Shown here one piece after another: positions 5,573 through 7,516 of a stretch of 7,516 bases of DNA (the first letter of the stretch is position 1; the number at the start of each line of letters is the position of its first letter). The notes beneath the pieces were generated by a model, which was given only the letters and a program-made list of their open reading frames with translations, ran no database searches and was not told where the DNA came from. This DNA comes from Nitrospiraceae bacterium (lineage in GTDB: Bacteria; Nitrospirota; Thermodesulfovibrionia; Thermodesulfovibrionales; UBA9159). Location of the stretch: NCBI GenBank assembly GCA_003453735.1, contig DMNE01000123.1:178-7693 (forward strand), read 5' to 3'. The translations under genes and the position numbers were made by a program.

Positions 5573-5972
5573 CGCCGGTACTGATTTTACTAAGAAAAAA
5601 GGCCATCATCCTTGCGAGCTTTTGATAAATGACGAGTCCCGTAAAGGACTTGAGTCGGATATTTCGGATGTTTGACAACTCAATTTTATCCAAAGCGGAG
5701 GTCACTCTATAAATGATTTATTTTTCCTCTTTGACATTATTTTTTATGCCTGTCCGTTTGACTGAACTAAGGCCATACCATCGCAAGCTATTAAGCAGCA
5801 TGTAGAGTGGAGGGGGTATTATATAGCGGCGTTCAAGGGGGAAGGTGTCATAAACTCGCACGACTTCTTCTGGACGCTTGACCAGCATGGATAAAGTTCA
5901 CTAAACCGGATAGGCATATTATTTTTTGAAACTGGTGGGTTCATTCATTGTCGCTAAAGGGCTTGTCGGATT
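5573..5972 (+). other. 400-base gap with possible decayed coding remnants
   Basis: No intact gene is supported here. A short hairpin (CGAGTCC, 5633-5639, with GGACTTG, 5646-5652) lies about 60 bases past the SPOR stop and could mark the end of that transcript, though no T-run follows. A 30-codon frame, MIYFSSLTLFFMPVRLTEL and on to TAG at 5803-5805, begins at the ATG at 5713 with GGAGG 11 bases upstream, a long spacing. A neighbouring frame is open for 42 codons from 5766 to TAA 5892-5894 and looks protein-like (VEWRGYYIAAFKGEGVI, then DFFWTLDQHG) but has no start codon. Together they may be a frameshifted small gene. I can name no family. Confidence 0.3.
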
Positions 5973-6920
5973 ATGGATGACTATAGCAGTCAAGATTATC
6001 AGCCACGTAATTGGAAGGCGCAGGCAGAATGCCGATGGCCTTTCGTGTCCGTCATTGTTCCGTTCTTCGGCACCAATACGGAACAGCTTGACCGTTGCGT
6101 TAACGCCTTACTCGCCCAAGAGTATCCCTGCGACAGGCTGGAGGTAATCATCGTGGACAATAACGCACTACCTATGCTCCATGATTGTTATAGCTCCTCG
6201 ACAGTGTTCCTTTCGGTAATTCATGAGTCTCATCCGGGATCTTACTGCGCACGGAACAAAGGGGTCTCAATCGCCCGCGGAGAGGTGTATGCATTCACCG
6301 ACAGTGACTGCGTGCCGACAAGAGACTGGATACAATCTGGTGTCAGACTCTTACAGGCAACACCCAACTGTGGGTTAGTAGCCGGCTGCATTGTCCTAAC
6401 ATTCAGGAACCCGAACCCTTTGAGATTGTTCGAAATATATGATCTTTGTATCAATTTACGGCAGGAAGTGTTCATCCGAGAATTCCATTTTGGAGCGACC
6501 GCAAACATGATGATCTGCTCGGCTGTATTTGAGAAAGTGGGCAAGTTTGATGAAGCATTTTTCAGCGGAGGTGATTGCGAATGGGGACAACGCGTATGGA
6601 AGAATGACTACTAACTGGTGTTTGCGCCAGATGCAGTAGTATACCATCCTGCAAGATTCACGCTCACAATGCTCTGCGAGACGGCACGACGACTGGCCGG
6701 GCATGATTTCGTTCGAATGCGTGGCCACAAAGTCGGATGGATGCGTTTCTTAGTCTTAGAACTCTGGCGCGCCGCCCAGCATACGCGAATTGTGTGGAAG
6801 CGGAGGCGCGAATTCGGACACCTGCGAACCCTTCAGGTCATCGCCGTCATTGGTCGTGTCCAGATCACAAAGTATATTGAACTGGTGCGTCTTCTACATG
6901 GTGGCATACCCTGGCGATAA
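5973..6920 (+). pseudogene. Family 2 glycosyltransferase interrupted by one in-frame TAA
   Basis: Residues 1-213 read as a GT-A fold glycosyltransferase 2. SVIVPFFGTNTEQLDRCVNA (26-45) and LEVIIVDNN (56-64) form the nucleotide-binding half. ARNKGVSIARGEVYAFTDSD (93-112) carries the Asp motif that binds the sugar-nucleotide and metal, and FFSGGDCEWGQRVW (196-209) holds the acceptor-side GGD. A TAA at 6612-6614 follows WKNDY. The same frame continues at once with LVFAPDAVVYHPARF, exactly what family members have at this point, and runs 101 residues more to TAA at 6918-6920. A CAA (Gln) to TAA change would explain the break. The first part holds all the catalytic motifs, so a shortened enzyme could survive, but loss of the C-terminal acceptor region makes inactivity more likely. 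The start at 5973 is the only ATG after an in-frame stop at 5955 and has a weak ribosome site. The role is probably in surface polysaccharide synthesis. Confidence 0.8.
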
Positions 6921-6943
6921 CTTCTGGCATTTTCCGTTATTTT

Positions 6944-7516
6944 TTACAGAGGTATGTCGATGAGTCTGGTACCTACAAAGGGACGGTTACAGGACGTCGG
7001 AACTTCTGATGAAGGATGTCCGTGATGAAATAACGCGGTGGAGTCAGCGGCCAGAATTAGACCGATTTCTTGCGGAGGCGAGATGCTGGAGGGTTCCATG
7101 GACCATGACATCGTTAGAGATGAGACGGTTTTTACTTTATTGATCGAAGTGTTCAGATCGTTTCTGGTAGATTTCCATTCAAATGGCGTAGCAATTTGTT
7201 CATAATACTTTTGAAAACAAAGAAGCCGTTCTGCAAGTTCGTTCAGCGATTTGAAATCATTCGGGGTAAGAACCTTCCGTTGAATTATCGAGAAATAGAT
7301 TTCAATCTGGTTGAGCCAGCTTGCGTGGACTGGTGTATGAACGAGCACCAGGTTTTTGTGGTGCGATTGTAATCGTTCAACTGCACGGCTACCCCGGTGG
7401 GCAGATCCATTGTCAACAATCCAACATACTCGCCTTGCCTTGGCATAGGGCGGCTTGCTCATAACATCGCCTACAAGACGATCAACGGAAACAATGCCAT
7501 TTTTTCGCTCACACCG
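6944..7516 (-). CDS. IS630-family transposase, C-terminal part (5' end outside window), with read-through tail
   Basis: The frame is open to the right edge of the window, so the N-terminal HTH part is missing. The visible part begins RCERKNGIVSVDRLVGDV and continues to RRVCWIVDNGSAHRG, where the Asp of WIVDN is the second residue of the DDE triad. Next is LVHTPVHASWLNQIEIYFSI, whose Glu in NQIEIYF is the third. RKVLTPNDFKSLNEL and PFEWKSTRNDL close the family core. These are hallmark motifs of IS630-type (Tc1/mariner-like) transposases, which cut and paste into TA. The homologous part should end near 7115-7150. The last 55-60 residues up to the stop at 6944-6946 look like flanking sequence translated antisense, so the natural end is lost or the stop lies outside the element. 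The insertion probably broke the plus-strand frame that begins at 6960. Confidence 0.85.
   Translation of the reverse strand, partial: RCERKNGIVSVDRLVGDVMSKPPYAKARRVCWIVDNGSAHRGSRAVERLQSHHKNLVLVHTPVHASWLNQIEIYFSIIQRKVLTPNDFKSLNELAERLLCFQKYYEQIATPFEWKSTRNDLNTSINKVKTVSSLTMSWSMEPSSISPPQEIGLILAADSTALFHHGHPSSEVPTSCNRPFVGTRLIDIPL
6960..7116 (+). pseudogene. N-terminal remnant of an unknown gene, frameshifted and cut by the IS630-type element
   Basis: AGAGG lies 7 bases before an ATG at 6960, 40 bases after the glycosyltransferase. The frame reads MSLVPTKGRLQDVGTS and stops at TGA 7026-7028. The frame offset by one base then carries ELLMKDVRDEITRW (including an ATG at 7009) and SQRPELDRFLAEARCWRVPW, running to about 7116. 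Joined by a one-base shift near 7000, these make a plausible N-terminus of about 50 residues in an operon-like position behind the glycosyltransferase. Beyond 7116 the sequence belongs to the transposase end. I do not recognise the family. The reading is inferred from composition and spacing, and chance open frames are an alternative. Confidence 0.35.
7115..7116. mobile_element. Possible inner end of the IS630-type element at a TA dinucleotide
   Basis: IS630 elements duplicate a TA on insertion. The sequence TCGTTAGAGATGAGACGG places a TA at 7115-7116, just where the plus-strand protein-like frame ends and a few codons after the last transposase residues that match the family. The element end would then start GAGATGAGACGG. 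The other terminus is outside the window, so the inverted repeat cannot be checked and another nearby TA is possible. Confidence 0.3.

Noticed and set aside
5631..5660. Hammerhead-ribozyme-like core (TGACGAGTCC, loop CGTAAA, GGAC, TTGAGTC)
   Set aside because: The first half and stem II look like the CUGANGA core, but the essential C before UGA is A, the GAAA strand is replaced by TTGA, and no stems I and III can be drawn. It is a simple hairpin by chance.
4544..6614. Possible recoding of TAA as a sense codon (two in-frame TAA, at 4544 and 6612)
   Set aside because: The thioesterase and SPOR genes both end at TAA where their families or domains end, and reading on gives no homologous sequence. 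Independent nonsense or leader explanations are simpler.

Overview
This 7.5-kb window looks like an accessory, partly decaying stretch of a mid-GC bacterial chromosome. The organism is probably Gram-negative: there is an inner-membrane-anchored SPOR-domain protein, a ChaN/Tiki-type protein and sigma70-like promoters. The style of the proteins would suit a Nitrospirota- or Desulfobacterota-like anaerobe, but that is an impression and not a demonstrated placement. No rRNA, tRNA, CRISPR array or complete mobile element is visible.

Layout, left to right. At 1-187 is the C-terminal tail of an enzyme resembling 6-phosphofructokinase, followed at 201-246 by a perfect 21-bp hairpin with a 4-nt loop. 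From 2027 down to 580 the minus strand carries a small cluster: a ChaN/Tiki-fold protein, a small hydrophobic protein, and a 42-residue protein whose ATG overlaps the stop of the hydrophobic gene (ATGA). At 2068-2429 a good plus-strand promoter leads only to the frameshifted remnant of a UbiE/ArsM-like methyltransferase. At 2561-3673 is a stand-alone DUF262 protein (the fold of GmrSD/SspE-type nucleases) with its own promoter and a strong ribosome site. At 3931-4290 is a hotdog-fold acyl-CoA thioesterase behind an extended -10 promoter. At 4547-5572 is a single-pass membrane protein with a C-terminal SPOR domain. It is preceded in the same frame, and separated only by one TAA, by a 32-codon leader that has the better ribosome site.

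The right end is a broken glycan-type locus. A family 2 glycosyltransferase (5973-6920) is cut by one in-frame TAA. The next reading frame (6960 to about 7116) appears frameshifted and then stops where an IS630-family transposase, on the minus strand and running off the window, begins. The transposase frame reads out of the element into this flank. With the methyltransferase remnant this makes at least three damaged genes in 5 kb.

I did not find a convincing new multi-gene system. The best leads are the ATGA-coupled small-protein pair, the in-frame leader of the SPOR gene, and the solitary DUF262 protein, which may belong to a defence function but has no partner in view.
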